From IMG/VR virus record IMGVR_UViG_3300030419_003143, positions 1 through 26,854 of that record: a DNA stretch of 26,854 nucleotides; one strand, 5' to 3'. This DNA is from a virus. Each line of letters begins with the position of its first letter. The first letter of the stretch is position 1. The notes below the pieces were generated by a model that saw only the letters and a list, made by a program, of their open reading frames with translations, had not been told where the DNA came from and did not search any database. Below, piece by piece: positions 7,291-13,822 of the stretch. The translations under genes and the position numbers were made by a program.

Positions 7291-7525
7291 TAAAAAAGGT
7301 AGTAACAGATTGATAGATATGATTACACGACCAGAAGAAAATGAGATTCTGAACAAGTTTTTGAGATTACACAGAATTATGGAAAGTGTCAAAGGTAATT
7401 ATAACATTGATGATTTTGAGATGAGATGGGTTCAGAGTAGACTAGATATGTTGGGTGACAAAAAGAAATTAACAAAAGATGATTTCTTACAAGCAAATTT
7501 ATATTGGAAAAAATACACTAAATAG
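7283..7525 (+). CDS. Small helical protein, unknown function
   Basis: ATG 7283 has GGAGA (7273-7277) in front and overlaps the previous stop by 8 bp; an upstream in-frame ATG at 7250 lacks a ribosome-binding site. The 80-residue product is charged and helical (RPEENEILNKFLRLHRIMES, and DDFLQANLYWKKYTK at the end). It shares its general helix pattern with the C-terminus of the protein at 6564-7064. No family is recognised. Confidence 0.65.
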   Translation: MPSKKGSNRLIDMITRPEENEILNKFLRLHRIMESVKGNYNIDDFEMRWVQSRLDMLGDKKKLTKDDFLQANLYWKKYTK

Positions 7526-7539
7526 GAGAAAGTAAAACA

Positions 7540-7752
7540 ATGACTTTGCAAGGTATAATAGATGAGTTAAAGAACATCAAAGAACAAGCTAGTAATGACG
7601 AAGAAATAGGTAAAGATAGTATTTTAGAAGCTATTACAGATATCATTCATGATGCTGGTGGTGATGGTTTAGATTTTGACATGGATTATGATGATGAGCA
7701 TTATGGTTCATTTGAAGAGGTAGATTTCAGTAGTTTAGCTGATATGGATTAG
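7540..7752 (+). CDS. Very acidic 70-residue protein
   Basis: The start has TAGGAGAAAG upstream. The second half is dominated by Asp, Glu and Gly (DGLDFDMDYDDEHYGSFEE). Small acidic phage proteins of this type often mimic DNA or bind basic host factors; that is a possibility only. It is followed 8 bp later by a mini membrane protein. Confidence 0.65.
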   Translation: MTLQGIIDELKNIKEQASNDEEIGKDSILEAITDIIHDAGGDGLDFDMDYDDEHYGSFEEVDFSSLADMD

Positions 7753-7760
7753 GAGAACAA

Positions 7761-7904
7761 ATGAAAATCAATTGGCCAATAGTTGGTACATGTAGTCTAT
7801 TTTTGGGATGCGTGTGGTTTTACGGATTCTTTCAGACAATAATGTGGTCTATAATAATGACATCATTGACCATAATTTATTTAAGATTAACTAAACGAAT
7901 ATAA
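7761..7904 (+). CDS. 47-residue protein with two membrane segments
   Basis: ATG 7761 has AGGAGA directly upstream. Hydrophobic segments at about residues 5-22 and 27-41 predict a helical hairpin in the inner membrane, ending in a basic RLTKRI tail. One of several mini membrane proteins in this window. No family is recognised. Confidence 0.62.
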   Translation: MKINWPIVGTCSLFLGCVWFYGFFQTIMWSIIMTSLTIIYLRLTKRI

Positions 7905-7916
7905 AGGGTATTACGA

Positions 7917-8165
7917 ATGGGTTTAACTAAAACAGGAATGTGGATTGTATGTACATTTGTTATAGCATTCATATATTGGGAAATCAACCGTGGCCATGGA
8001 GCTTATTTAAGTGATTGTCATTGGGCAGATATAAAAATCAATGCAAATAAAGTGATGTGTTTAGAATGTAAAAAATCATGTAAATTAGTACATGGTTGGG
8101 GTAATCGTTATGAGTTTGATATAAAAATTGTAAATGAAGTAGTAGAGGAAGCAATAAATGAATAA
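7917..8165 (+). CDS. Small single-pass membrane protein with CxxC motif
   Basis: Residues about 6-21 (GMWIVCTFVIAFIYW) form one membrane segment. The remaining 60 residues contain CLECKKSC, a likely metal-binding or redox pair, and an acidic end. Start at 7917 has AAGGG upstream. The stop overlaps the next ATG by 8 bp. Unknown function. Confidence 0.6.
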   Translation: MGLTKTGMWIVCTFVIAFIYWEINRGHGAYLSDCHWADIKINANKVMCLECKKSCKLVHGWGNRYEFDIKIVNEVVEEAINE

Positions 8166-8385
8166 ACAAGAAAAAGTAGAGTTAGGTCTAACGGATATAG
8201 ATGATATAGAACTATCTGGTAGATTCAATAAAAAAGATAAAGAAATCATATTAAAAATTATGAAGGTGTTAAAGATATGGGAAGACGCTGATATATTTAG
8301 CCTAAAGGTTAAGATGATGATAGCTGAACATATTCATAATGAAGTTAAAGATGATTACAGAGAAACAGCACCGAGGGGGTTATAA
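8158..8385 (+). CDS. Small helical charged protein, unknown function
   Basis: This 75-residue product starts within the end of the previous gene (GAGGAAGC upstream). It is helical and carries charged patches (NKKDKEIILKIMKVLKIWED). No domain is recognised. The GAGGGGG run near its stop is the ribosome-binding site of the next small gene. Confidence 0.6.
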   Translation: MNKQEKVELGLTDIDDIELSGRFNKKDKEIILKIMKVLKIWEDADIFSLKVKMMIAEHIHNEVKDDYRETAPRGL

Positions 8386-8387
8386 TA

Positions 8388-8564
8388 ATGACAGATTGGA
8401 AAGAATTATATTCAATTGAGTTACAGAAAAATATGAGATTGACAACTGAAAATGTATCACTGAAAAAGAAGTTATCAGATATAGGTGTAATTATAAAAGA
8501 AACACCAAACAATATGGAGCTTGGAGACATGATTAGGCAGTTGAGTTTTTTCGAGGATAAATAA
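8388..8564 (+). CDS. 58-residue coiled-coil-like protein
   Basis: ATG 8388 follows GAGGGGG at about 9 bp. Residues 8-32 (SIELQKNMRLTTENVSLKKK) have a heptad-like pattern suggesting a short coiled coil, then a small C-terminal segment. Unknown function; probably part of the same operon. Confidence 0.6.
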   Translation: MTDWKELYSIELQKNMRLTTENVSLKKKLSDIGVIIKETPNNMELGDMIRQLSFFEDK

Positions 8565-8621
8565 AGTGGTAAGGAAAATTTTTGTGATAACGAATATATA
8601 TATAATGGGAGACTCGTTCTA

Positions 8622-8747
8622 ATGATTTTAGAAGGATTTTTACTATTCGCAGAGGTACTCATATCAACATTGATAGTTATAGCTTTGCCAATAGTTTTCT
8701 TTGGTTTATGTTACGATAAGATAAAGGAAATGTTAGATGACGATTGA
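8622..8747 (+). CDS. 41-residue single-pass membrane protein
   Basis: GGGAGA (8607-8612) lies 9 bp ahead of ATG 8622. Residues 4-30 are almost wholly hydrophobic, followed by the charged tail CYDKIKEMLDDD. It overlaps the next gene by 11 bp. Size and layout resemble phage mini membrane proteins that act on host membrane functions; none is identified. Confidence 0.6.
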   Translation: MILEGFLLFAEVLISTLIVIALPIVFFGLCYDKIKEMLDDD

Positions 8748-8889
8748 AGAACTATTAGATAGAATTAATGAAATAAAAGCATCACTTGAAAATGTCGATG
8801 ACCCTTATGGTATAGAAGGTGCAATTGATGAACTATCCATTTTGGAAGATGACATAGAGCTTGATGGTATAGGAAACGAAAAACTTTAA
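8737..8889 (+). CDS. 50-residue acidic protein, unknown function
   Basis: ATG 8737 overlaps the previous gene; AAAGGAAA precedes it. The product starts MTIEELLDRINEIKASLENV and is strongly acidic with a helical pattern. Nothing in it points to a function. Confidence 0.58.
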   Translation: MTIEELLDRINEIKASLENVDDPYGIEGAIDELSILEDDIELDGIGNEKL

Positions 8890-8904
8890 CAATGAGGTTT
8901 ATAT

Positions 8905-9063
8905 ATGTGTGGAGTAGGAGAAATATTAATATCGGAAGAATGTGTTCTTTGTGGTATCGAAACAAAATACGATAATTTTGACCACATAGACGATAGAGAA
9001 CATTATGTAGAGGGAGCAGGACAGCTTTGTGAAAAATGTTGGAAGAAAACATATGATGACTAA
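8905..9063 (+). CDS. 52-residue zinc-ribbon protein
   Basis: The start has GAGG 7 bp ahead. Two CxxC knuckles lie at residues 13-16 (CVLC) and 42-45 (CEKC), 25 residues apart, a textbook spacing for a zinc ribbon. The linker is acidic. It ends ATGATGACTAA, overlapping the start of the membrane protein gene. Likely a binding or adaptor protein. Confidence 0.68.
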   Translation: MCGVGEILISEECVLCGIETKYDNFDHIDDREHYVEGAGQLCEKCWKKTYDD

Positions 9064-9343
9064 TTTTTTAACAAGTAAGTTGAATTTAATTATGTTGATG
9101 TGTTTGGGTTATATCACTATAGGTTATATGATGTACTTTATTGACATCACATTTTCTAAACAAGTCATGATGTTTGCGGTAATTTCCCTAATTCATTTTA
9201 TTGCTCATTTGATGGGCGTGAGTAGGGGAATAACATTTGCTACAATACATGCAAAAGAATTAAGCGCCTTCTTGAGACAGCTTGACAAGATGGAAAAGAC
9301 TGGTGAACCTTTTGACTTAGAAGAATTAAATAAAGATAAATAA
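9053..9343 (+). CDS. Membrane protein with two helices and a charged tail
   Basis: I place the start at 9053 (or 9056), with GGAAG (9041-9045) ahead. Residues about 10-30 and 35-55 are hydrophobic, followed by about 40 charged helical residues (FLRQLDKMEKTGEPFDLEEL) likely on the cytoplasmic side. The 96-residue product has no recognised family. An upstream in-frame ATG at 9029 has a poorer context. Confidence 0.63.
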   Translation: MMTNFLTSKLNLIMLMCLGYITIGYMMYFIDITFSKQVMMFAVISLIHFIAHLMGVSRGITFATIHAKELSAFLRQLDKMEKTGEPFDLEELNKDK

Positions 9344-9358
9344 AAGAGGAGATAAAAT

Positions 9359-9490
9359 ATGTGGTTTAGTTTTTTAATATTATTATTATTTGGTACGCCC
9401 TTGATGTTAGCGGGAATACTTTATGTGTTACTATCAAGGCATGAATGGTTAAAGGACTTTAGGATAGATGATTCAGACGATATTGTATGA
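9359..9490 (+). CDS. 43-residue single-pass membrane protein
   Basis: AGAGGAGA precedes ATG 9359. Residues 2-26 are hydrophobic (MWFSFLILLLFGTPLMLAGI) and the tail is acidic (DDSDDIV). The stop overlaps the next ATG (ATGA at 9487-9490), so translation is coupled. Confidence 0.62.
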   Translation: MWFSFLILLLFGTPLMLAGILYVLLSRHEWLKDFRIDDSDDIV

Positions 9491-9624
9491 TAGAAATAAT
9501 AGTGTCAATATTAGTATTAAGTTTTAGTGTAGTGTTGATATCAATTATTACAATAGAAGATGCTTTACATACAATAAGTAAGATGAACAATGATATACAT
9601 AAACATAAAACAGATGAAGATTAA
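9487..9624 (+). CDS. 45-residue single-pass membrane protein
   Basis: It starts in the ATGA overlap with the previous gene. Residues 2-23 are hydrophobic (EIIVSILVLSFSVVLISIIT), then a polar His- and Lys-rich tail. It pairs with the preceding mini protein in both size and topology, and the two may work together. It is the last gene before promoter 2. Confidence 0.62.
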   Translation: MIEIIVSILVLSFSVVLISIITIEDALHTISKMNNDIHKHKTDED

Positions 9625-9632
9625 GGAATGTT

Positions 9633-9694
9633 GTTACAATTTGTTACAATTAAAGCTTTGGTAATAATAACATAAAGTTTATATATTATAACAT
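9633..9694 (+). promoter_or_regulatory. GTTACA-box promoter 2 (15-bp spacing)
   Basis: Boxes start at 9633 and 9643. TTGGTA is at 9658 (15 bp after the second box start), TATATT at 9682-9687 with an 18-bp spacer. An ATG at 9695 stands at the predicted transcription start, in frame with the SD-led start at 9713. Confidence 0.82.
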
Positions 9695-9712
9695 ATGGTA
9701 AAGGAAAATAAA

Positions 9713-10462
9713 ATGAATGAATTGGTCAATGAGTTTTATAGTTTTAATAACACAACATCAGACACAATAGATTTAAGCGAAACAAATGGTTTATGGGAAG
9801 CTATTGTAAGATTGAAGAATGTTGGTAAAGCATATTCAGGTGATGGTTCAGAATTATTTGCTAACAATGACGGAACAGAATTTGAGAAAGAATTTGAAGA
9901 GTGTTTAAAATCAGTTGGTATAGAAGAACAAGATTCAATAGAAGTTATTGGTTATACTACAACAGACTTAAAAAGAATATTAAAACGACCAGATGATGTG
10001 TCGTTATGGGATAACTTGGAGTATCATTTTACACGAGTGTTTGAAGATAAGAATGTATTCATACCACAACCAGCTGGTGGTAATCACGAGCCGGACTTTA
10101 TAGTGTATTATGAAGGTAAGATATATCTATTTGAATGTAAGAAGAGTAACAACAAGACGCCATCGTATGGAGATAATGGTTGTCATCCAAGAGTGATATA
10201 TCTAATGAAGGGTAGATTAAAAAAACAACTAACTCATACTTGTTGGTTGGGTAGTGATTTGTTATCAGTTGAGGACTATGTACAAGGTTTAGAAGAAAGA
10301 GAAGAAGCTAAAGAAGCTATTAAACAGATACTAAAAGAATACTCAATGGTTAATGGTCGTGCTAGGTTGGGAACTAATCAAGATGTAGTTAATGTTATGG
10401 GAAACCCTGAAAGTTATCAGTATGAATTAAATGTTATGAATTATATATTGGGAGAGGTTTAA
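9713..10462 (+). CDS. PD-(D/E)XK-fold nuclease, orphan restriction-like
   Basis: I choose ATG 9713, with AAGGA (9701-9705) 7 bp upstream. The catalytic signature is PDF at 127-129 followed by the strand IYLFECKKS with E141 and K143, i.e. PD...ExK, and a basic patch before it (GGNHEPDF). Upstream glutamates in GTEFEKEFEE (54-63) could belong to the first core helix. The 249-residue length is usual for type II restriction enzymes and related nucleases. No methyltransferase gene is nearby, so it may cut host DNA that differs in modification from phage DNA, or act in repair. It is in the GTTACA-box regulon. Confidence 0.75.
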   Translation: MNELVNEFYSFNNTTSDTIDLSETNGLWEAIVRLKNVGKAYSGDGSELFANNDGTEFEKEFEECLKSVGIEEQDSIEVIGYTTTDLKRILKRPDDVSLWDNLEYHFTRVFEDKNVFIPQPAGGNHEPDFIVYYEGKIYLFECKKSNNKTPSYGDNGCHPRVIYLMKGRLKKQLTHTCWLGSDLLSVEDYVQGLEEREEAKEAIKQILKEYSMVNGRARLGTNQDVVNVMGNPESYQYELNVMNYILGEV

Positions 10463-10465
10463 GAT

Positions 10466-10711
10466 ATGGAAAAGTATAAGAACAAAGAAGGTATAAGTTT
10501 AAACTATGGTCAGAGTATGAATGGAGTTAATATTTCAAATAAGGGTAATATTAATTATAATCCTGATGTACATAAGGAACTGATTAAAGAGGTAGTAAGT
10601 GAAGCTATCAATATTCTGAATATGTACGATAAAAATTGTACTACAAGTATGAAGATGGCTATGACAAATACCAAAAAATTTTTACGAACTAATTTTGATA
10701 TAGGGAGATAA
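10466..10711 (+). CDS. Small protein downstream of the nuclease, unknown function
   Basis: The 81-residue product starts 3 bp after the nuclease stop with GAGAGG as ribosome-binding site. The first 33 residues are polar and Asn/Gly-rich (NYGQSMNGVNISNKGNINYN), the rest helical. Its place directly after the nuclease makes a partner or inhibitor conceivable, but nothing in the sequence proves it. Confidence 0.62.
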   Translation: MEKYKNKEGISLNYGQSMNGVNISNKGNINYNPDVHKELIKEVVSEAINILNMYDKNCTTSMKMAMTNTKKFLRTNFDIGR

Positions 10712-10712
10712 G

Positions 10713-10850
10713 ATGTTAGAACCTTTTGATGGCATGAAACAATACGAGGAGAAACGAGCTCGACAACACGAGTTTAGTTTGAAGATGGCTTTTTATAGTG
10801 TAGTAGGTATGTTAGTCTTAATGTTAATTCACTTTATTGTTCTTACATGA
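10713..10850 (+). CDS. 45-residue C-terminally anchored membrane protein
   Basis: AGGGAGA precedes ATG 10713. The first 24 residues are charged (MKQYEEKRARQHEF) and residues 25-45 hydrophobic to the end, predicting a tail anchor with the charged part in the cytoplasm. It overlaps the next ATG (ATGA at 10847-10850). Confidence 0.6.
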   Translation: MLEPFDGMKQYEEKRARQHEFSLKMAFYSVVGMLVLMLIHFIVLT

Positions 10851-11002
10851 AGATAGATGTGAGTATCAAACAAGCGGCTTATCTTTTGAGTGCGGTTGAT
10901 TGGGCTGTGGGGGATGGACTACACCCACCTGATAAGGAAGAATCCCAAGTTATTCTTTCTTTGAAAAATCACATACCACCGAATTGGGAGTGTGAAGACT
11001 AA
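10847..11002 (+). CDS. 51-residue soluble protein, unknown function
   Basis: It starts in the ATGA overlap with the previous gene and encodes a product beginning MKIDVSIKQAAYLLSAVDWA, with a GDGLHPPDKEE loop. Small alpha-helical proteins of this look recur in marine phages, but I cannot name a family. It is the last protein gene before the 1-kb non-coding region. Confidence 0.58.
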   Translation: MKIDVSIKQAAYLLSAVDWAVGDGLHPPDKEESQVILSLKNHIPPNWECED

Positions 11003-11221
11003 ATGATACTATGGTATACTATTGATGATGTTTGTGGTGGTGTGTTGTGGTAGAGAGTGGGGAAAGGTGGTGAAACCACATAATAATGAGTGTCTTTAGT
11101 GTTATAATTTAATATGATGAACTTTAAAATATATAGTACATATACATATTGTAGAATACAAATTTTTTGTGGAAAAAGATAGCATGGCTACGAATACTTG
11201 TATCATACATAGTCTATCGTT
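11003..11221 (+). other. Non-coding stretch upstream of the structured RNA
   Basis: No supported gene. It begins with a G-rich segment (about 11031-11075, runs of GG and GGGG with GGTGGTGAAACCAC, a short 5-bp hairpin), then AT-rich DNA. The only start codon in good position at 11003 gives 16 residues. It may be the untranslated end of the preceding operon. Confidence 0.4.
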
Positions 11222-11293
11222 GTTACAATTTGTTACAATTTAAATGAAGAAAAAGCTTGGCTCATATAGGCAAAGCTTCGTATATTATAGTAT
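11222..11293 (+). promoter_or_regulatory. GTTACA-box promoter 3 (25-bp spacing) for the structured RNA
   Basis: Boxes start at 11222 and 11232. TTGGCT is at 11257 (25 bp after the second box start), TATATT at 11281-11286, spacer 18 bp. Transcription should start near 11293, three or four bases before the closing helix of the RNA. No start codon with a ribosome-binding site follows. Confidence 0.85.
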
Positions 11294-11653
11294 CAGTTGA
11301 GGAAATAGTTTTTTGAAATAGATTTACCGGTGCGGGGGTTCAGTATGAGAATGACTGAACAATAGCTTTCCGAAAAGGTTATAAGGTGACATCGAGGCCT
11401 GTAGTGGGCGATACAAGGTACACATCTGTATGAGTATCACAGGAGTAACTCCCTTCGAGATGGACAATATAGAAATAAAAAGACAAACTTGTGTTTTTGG
11501 CTATATTTGTGGGTATACAAGAGCCCCACTCACAACAGAAGAACCCCCAATTATTGAGAGATACCCGCATACTTAAAGGTTGAAGACAGGTTGCGTCAAA
11601 GCTTAACCCACCTTTCAGTCCCTCCGGGTTCTCTCCTCAAGTTTCATTACACG

Positions 11654-11686
11654 GGGTGTGGTCTTTTATTCCTTTCTACCACACTC
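11654..11686 (+). other. Hairpin 1 of the structured RNA, loop TTCCTTTCT
   Basis: GTGTGGT (11656-11662) pairs with ACCACAC (11678-11684), extendable by two pairs. The 15-nt loop contains TTCCTTTC, complementary to GAAAGGAA-type ribosome-binding sites such as those at 6091-6097, 9700-9706 and 14177-14184. Confidence 0.7.
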
Positions 11687-11690
11687 TATC

Positions 11691-11729
11691 GGGCCCATCG
11701 TTTACTCCTTTCCGATGGGCTCTTTTTTT
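11691..11729 (+). terminator. Intrinsic terminator and hairpin 2 of the structured RNA
   Basis: A 10-bp GC-rich stem (11691-11700 with 11713-11722, one G-T pair), loop TTTACTCCTTTC (11701-11712), then T7 (11723-11729). The loop contains CTCCTTT, complementary to AAAGGAG. Confidence 0.88.
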
Positions 11730-11906
11730 GCTTAGAATTATAGTTGTATAATACAAGTATATCTTGGATTGTCCATCCCGTTCGCTCAAAGATAGTATAT
11801 TTTTTTATGCTCCTCGTAAAAAAAGGCTTGGCTTATATATGAAAATAGTCGTAAATTATAGGGGGCTATATATAAAAAAAAAAGTTAAACCATAACTTTA
11901 AGCGTT
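11730..11906 (+). other. Non-coding stretch between the structured RNA and the CobS-like gene
   Basis: No ORF is supported. It contains TATCTT...AAGATA (11760-11796) followed by a T-rich tract, which may be a second weak terminator; a simple promoter at 11828; and the hairpin AAAGTTA/TAACTTT (11882-11900) preceded by a long A run. Confidence 0.45.
11828..11864 (+). promoter_or_regulatory. Promoter without boxes and without an adjacent ORF
   Basis: TTGGCT (11828-11833) preceded by AGGC, 18 bp, TAAATT (11852-11857). A transcript would begin near 11864 (GGGGGCTATATATA) and read a short hairpin, then the next promoter. It could give a short RNA or add to the 12005 transcript. Confidence 0.5.
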
Positions 11907-11967
11907 GTTACATATTGTTACAATTAAAGCTTTGATATAACGATATAATCTCCGTATATTATAGTGT
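11907..11967 (+). promoter_or_regulatory. GTTACA-box promoter 4 (15-bp spacing)
   Basis: Boxes start at 11907 and 11917. TTGATA is at 11932 (15 bp after the second box start), TATATT at 11955-11960, spacer 17 bp. A 14-codon ORF beginning at the predicted 5' end (ATG 11968) is out of frame with the gene at 12005 and ends across its start. Confidence 0.83.
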
Positions 11968-12004
11968 ATGAGAAAGAGAAAATTAATCAATAAAGGAGCT
12001 TTAA

Positions 12005-13213
12005 ATGGCTAAATCAATATTACTACCAGATGTGGTGGTTAAAGTAGAGAAATCAGGGAATCGGTACAATGCCTATTCTTCTGATGGTGTTAAGTATACA
12101 TCAGAGATTACGACAGGATGTCGTAAAAATGCTTATAATGGTGATTATCTTTTAGGTCGGTTCGTTTCAACAAATGGTAATAAAGGTTACGCTTGGCGTC
12201 GTATTACTGATAAGGTGTTAGCAGCTATGGGTGAGAATCCTGTTGTTAATAATACACCTTCAGACGACAACACTCCATCTGTTGAAATACCAAGTGAACA
12301 CGCTGAAGTAATGGCGTTTATACATAATAGTTATGGATTGAAACCACGAGGCTTAATGATGTCTGAACTCAAGTGGAAATACTTGGTTCGTTCTGCTGTT
12401 CGTGGTAAGAACATAATGATGACTGGTGCTGCTGGTTGTGGTAAGACTATGGCTGCTAAAGCTCTTGTTAATTCACTTGACCGACCTGATTTCTATTTCA
12501 ATCTTGGAGCTACCCAAGACCCGCGTGGTACTTTGATTGGTAATACTCACTTTGAAGATGGTAAAGGTACTTACTTTTCAGAGTCATTATTCGTTAAAGC
12601 TATTCAGACTCCAAACGCTGTAATACTATTAGATGAGTTGAGTAGGGCTCACCCAGATGCTTGGAACATCTTAATGACCGTTCTTGATTATGGTCAGAGG
12701 TACTTACGATTAGATGAACAAGATACCCAAGCTACTATTAAGGTTGCTGATGGTGTTACTTTTATTGCTACTGCTAATATAGGTAATGAGTATACATCAA
12801 CACGACAACTTGACAAAGCGTTAATGGATAGGTTCACTATTGTTGAGATGGACTTACTTAATGAGTCAGAAGAAACTGAATTACTGAACTATATGTTCCC
12901 TAATGTGGATAGTGTAGTATTAGGTAATGTGGCTAAGATAGCCTCTCTTACTCGAAGCGAAGCGACATCAGATACGGCTCGTATTCCTTTCGGTATTAGT
13001 ACTCGTACTACGGTTGAGTTGTGTGGCCTACTATATGATGGTTTTACTCTTGAGGAATCAGCTTCGGTGTGTATCTACCCTCAATACGACAACGCTGGTG
13101 GTGTTGATTCGGAGCGAACCTTCGTGAAACAGATTGTTCAAAAGTTCTGTGATGACGGAAGCGATGATGACTTGTTCAACGAGGACGAAGTAGAGGCTGC
13201 TACCTCAATGTAG
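12005..13213 (+). CDS. CobS/MoxR-type AAA+ ATPase
   Basis: After a 130-residue N-terminal region come Walker A GAAGCGKT (141-148), Walker B VILLDE (206-211), sensor 1 FIATAN (253-258) and DRF (275-277), the order and spacing of MoxR/CobS-class AAA+ proteins. AAAGGAG at 11993-11999 is its ribosome-binding site. Such ATPases work as hexamers with a VWA partner to remodel proteins or insert metals; the likely partner is the CobT-like protein at 22597, which uses the same promoter type. CobS-like genes are known from marine myophages. Arginine codons are mostly CGN here, whereas neighbours use AGA, which suggests separate acquisition or selection for expression. A true role in cobalt chelation is doubtful. 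Confidence 0.88.
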   Translation: MAKSILLPDVVVKVEKSGNRYNAYSSDGVKYTSEITTGCRKNAYNGDYLLGRFVSTNGNKGYAWRRITDKVLAAMGENPVVNNTPSDDNTPSVEIPSEHAEVMAFIHNSYGLKPRGLMMSELKWKYLVRSAVRGKNIMMTGAAGCGKTMAAKALVNSLDRPDFYFNLGATQDPRGTLIGNTHFEDGKGTYFSESLFVKAIQTPNAVILLDELSRAHPDAWNILMTVLDYGQRYLRLDEQDTQATIKVADGVTFIATANIGNEYTSTRQLDKALMDRFTIVEMDLLNESEETELLNYMFPNVDSVVLGNVAKIASLTRSEATSDTARIPFGISTRTTVELCGLLYDGFTLEESASVCIYPQYDNAGGVDSERTFVKQIVQKFCDDGSDDDLFNEDEVEAATSM

Positions 13214-13239
13214 TTCTCGACTCGTAGAATGCGTTTTAA

Positions 13240-13262
13240 AAGGGGTTCTTTCTGAACCCCTT
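13240..13262 (+). terminator. Hairpin after the CobS-like gene
   Basis: AAGGGGTTC (13240-13248) pairs perfectly with GAACCCCTT (13254-13262) around TTTCT. The T-tract after it is poor (GTTGTATC), but its place 27 bp after the stop fits a terminator. Confidence 0.65.
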
Positions 13263-13395
13263 GTTGTATCATCTTGAAAAGGTTTTTCGGTTTTACAAAG
13301 CATTTAAATAGGTCGCTCCGACTCGTAAACATTTCGTGGTCAATTTTTTCACTTATAGTAAATTAATACACTAACAAGCGTTGCCGATTACACTT

Positions 13396-13457
13396 GTTAC
13401 ATATTGTTACAATTAACCTATTGACTTATATACCTTGTTATCCCTATATTATAGTGT
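13396..13457 (+). promoter_or_regulatory. GTTACA-box promoter 5 (15-bp spacing)
   Basis: Boxes start at 13396 and 13406; TTGACT at 13421 (15 bp after the second box start); TATATT at 13445-13450 with an 18-bp spacer. The leader that follows repeats that of promoter 1 over more than 30 bases. Confidence 0.85.
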
Positions 13458-13493
13458 ATGATGAAAGAGAATTTAAATAAAAAAGGAGTTTTA

Positions 13494-13814
13494 ATGAGCA
13501 ATAACAATAATAATAATAAGTATTCACTTGATTTTAATAATTTAGATAGTACACCAAGTTGTGATATATTTGGTTATATGATGTCTTCTATGTGTGTTAC
13601 TACTAATAGGACTGCTGTAGAAGTTGTTGGGAAATTGTTTGAAATAAAGAAAATAATAAAACCTGCTTTAGTTCCTTATATTGATACTATATTAGAGAAC
13701 ATTATTGATTATGGTGATATTGATGATTATATGAATCACCTTACTGATAATGTTAATGAGTTTATTACCTCTGATGGTGAATTAGTTTCAGTTAAAGATT
13801 TAAGTTGGTTATAG
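13494..13814 (+). CDS. 106-residue acidic protein, unknown function
   Basis: I choose ATG 13494, with AAAAGGAG (13481-13487 region) ahead; the in-frame ATGATG at 13458 is the predicted 5' end of the mRNA. The protein opens with an Asn run (MSNNNNNNKYSLDFNNLD) and has a helical middle (KLFEIKKIIKPALVPYIDTI) and an acidic end. No family is recognised. It is the first gene of a three-gene operon in the GTTACA-box regulon. Confidence 0.68.
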   Translation: MSNNNNNNKYSLDFNNLDSTPSCDIFGYMMSSMCVTTNRTAVEVVGKLFEIKKIIKPALVPYIDTILENIIDYGDIDDYMNHLTDNVNEFITSDGELVSVKDLSWL

Positions 13815-13822
13815 GAGAAAGC

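Larger units (their letters stand above)
11293..11729 (+). ncRNA. Large structured RNA of unknown class with twin SD-complementary hairpins
   Basis: The region has its own promoter, no ORF worth naming, and an intrinsic terminator. A closing helix joins TTGAGGA (11297-11303) to TCCTCAA (11634-11640). Inside lie a hairpin GTTCAGT/ACTGAAC (11338-11360), a three-part stem 11398-11443 (CCTGT, GATAC, TACA arms), ATATAG/CTATAT (11467-11472/11501-11506), and GTGGGTAT/ATACCCGC (11509-11516/11561-11568). AGTGGGC (11403-11409) can pair with GCCCCACT (11523-11530) with one bulge, which would make a pseudoknot. After the closed core come two hairpins with loops TTATTCCTTTC and TTTACTCCTTTC. Hallmarks of tmRNA, RNase P RNA, SRP RNA and group I or II introns were not found. 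The GC content is clearly above the surrounding DNA. Confidence 0.75.

Noticed and set aside
8765-9052. A 95-codon minus-strand ORF, and other minus-strand ORFs such as 691-939, 4277-4501, 8345-8662 and 24445-24633.
   Set aside because: They lie opposite well-supported + strand genes with ribosome-binding sites and have unlikely compositions.
11031-11075. G-quadruplex in the G-rich stretch.
   Set aside because: Only one run of four G; the other runs are GG, which is too weak to support the claim.
11379-11570. A 63-codon minus-strand ORF inside the structured RNA.
   Set aside because: It opposes a well-defined promoter-to-terminator unit, has no ribosome-binding site worth naming and its composition follows from the RNA stems.
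11293-11729. tmRNA, RNase P RNA or group I intron.
   Set aside because: No tRNA-like acceptor and T-arm, no RNase P conserved blocks (only a partial GAGGAAA) and no group I core elements were found; no split gene flanks it.
11870-11900. Minus-strand intrinsic terminator (AAAGTTA stem followed by T10).
   Set aside because: No leftward gene lies nearby and the stem has a single G-C pair.
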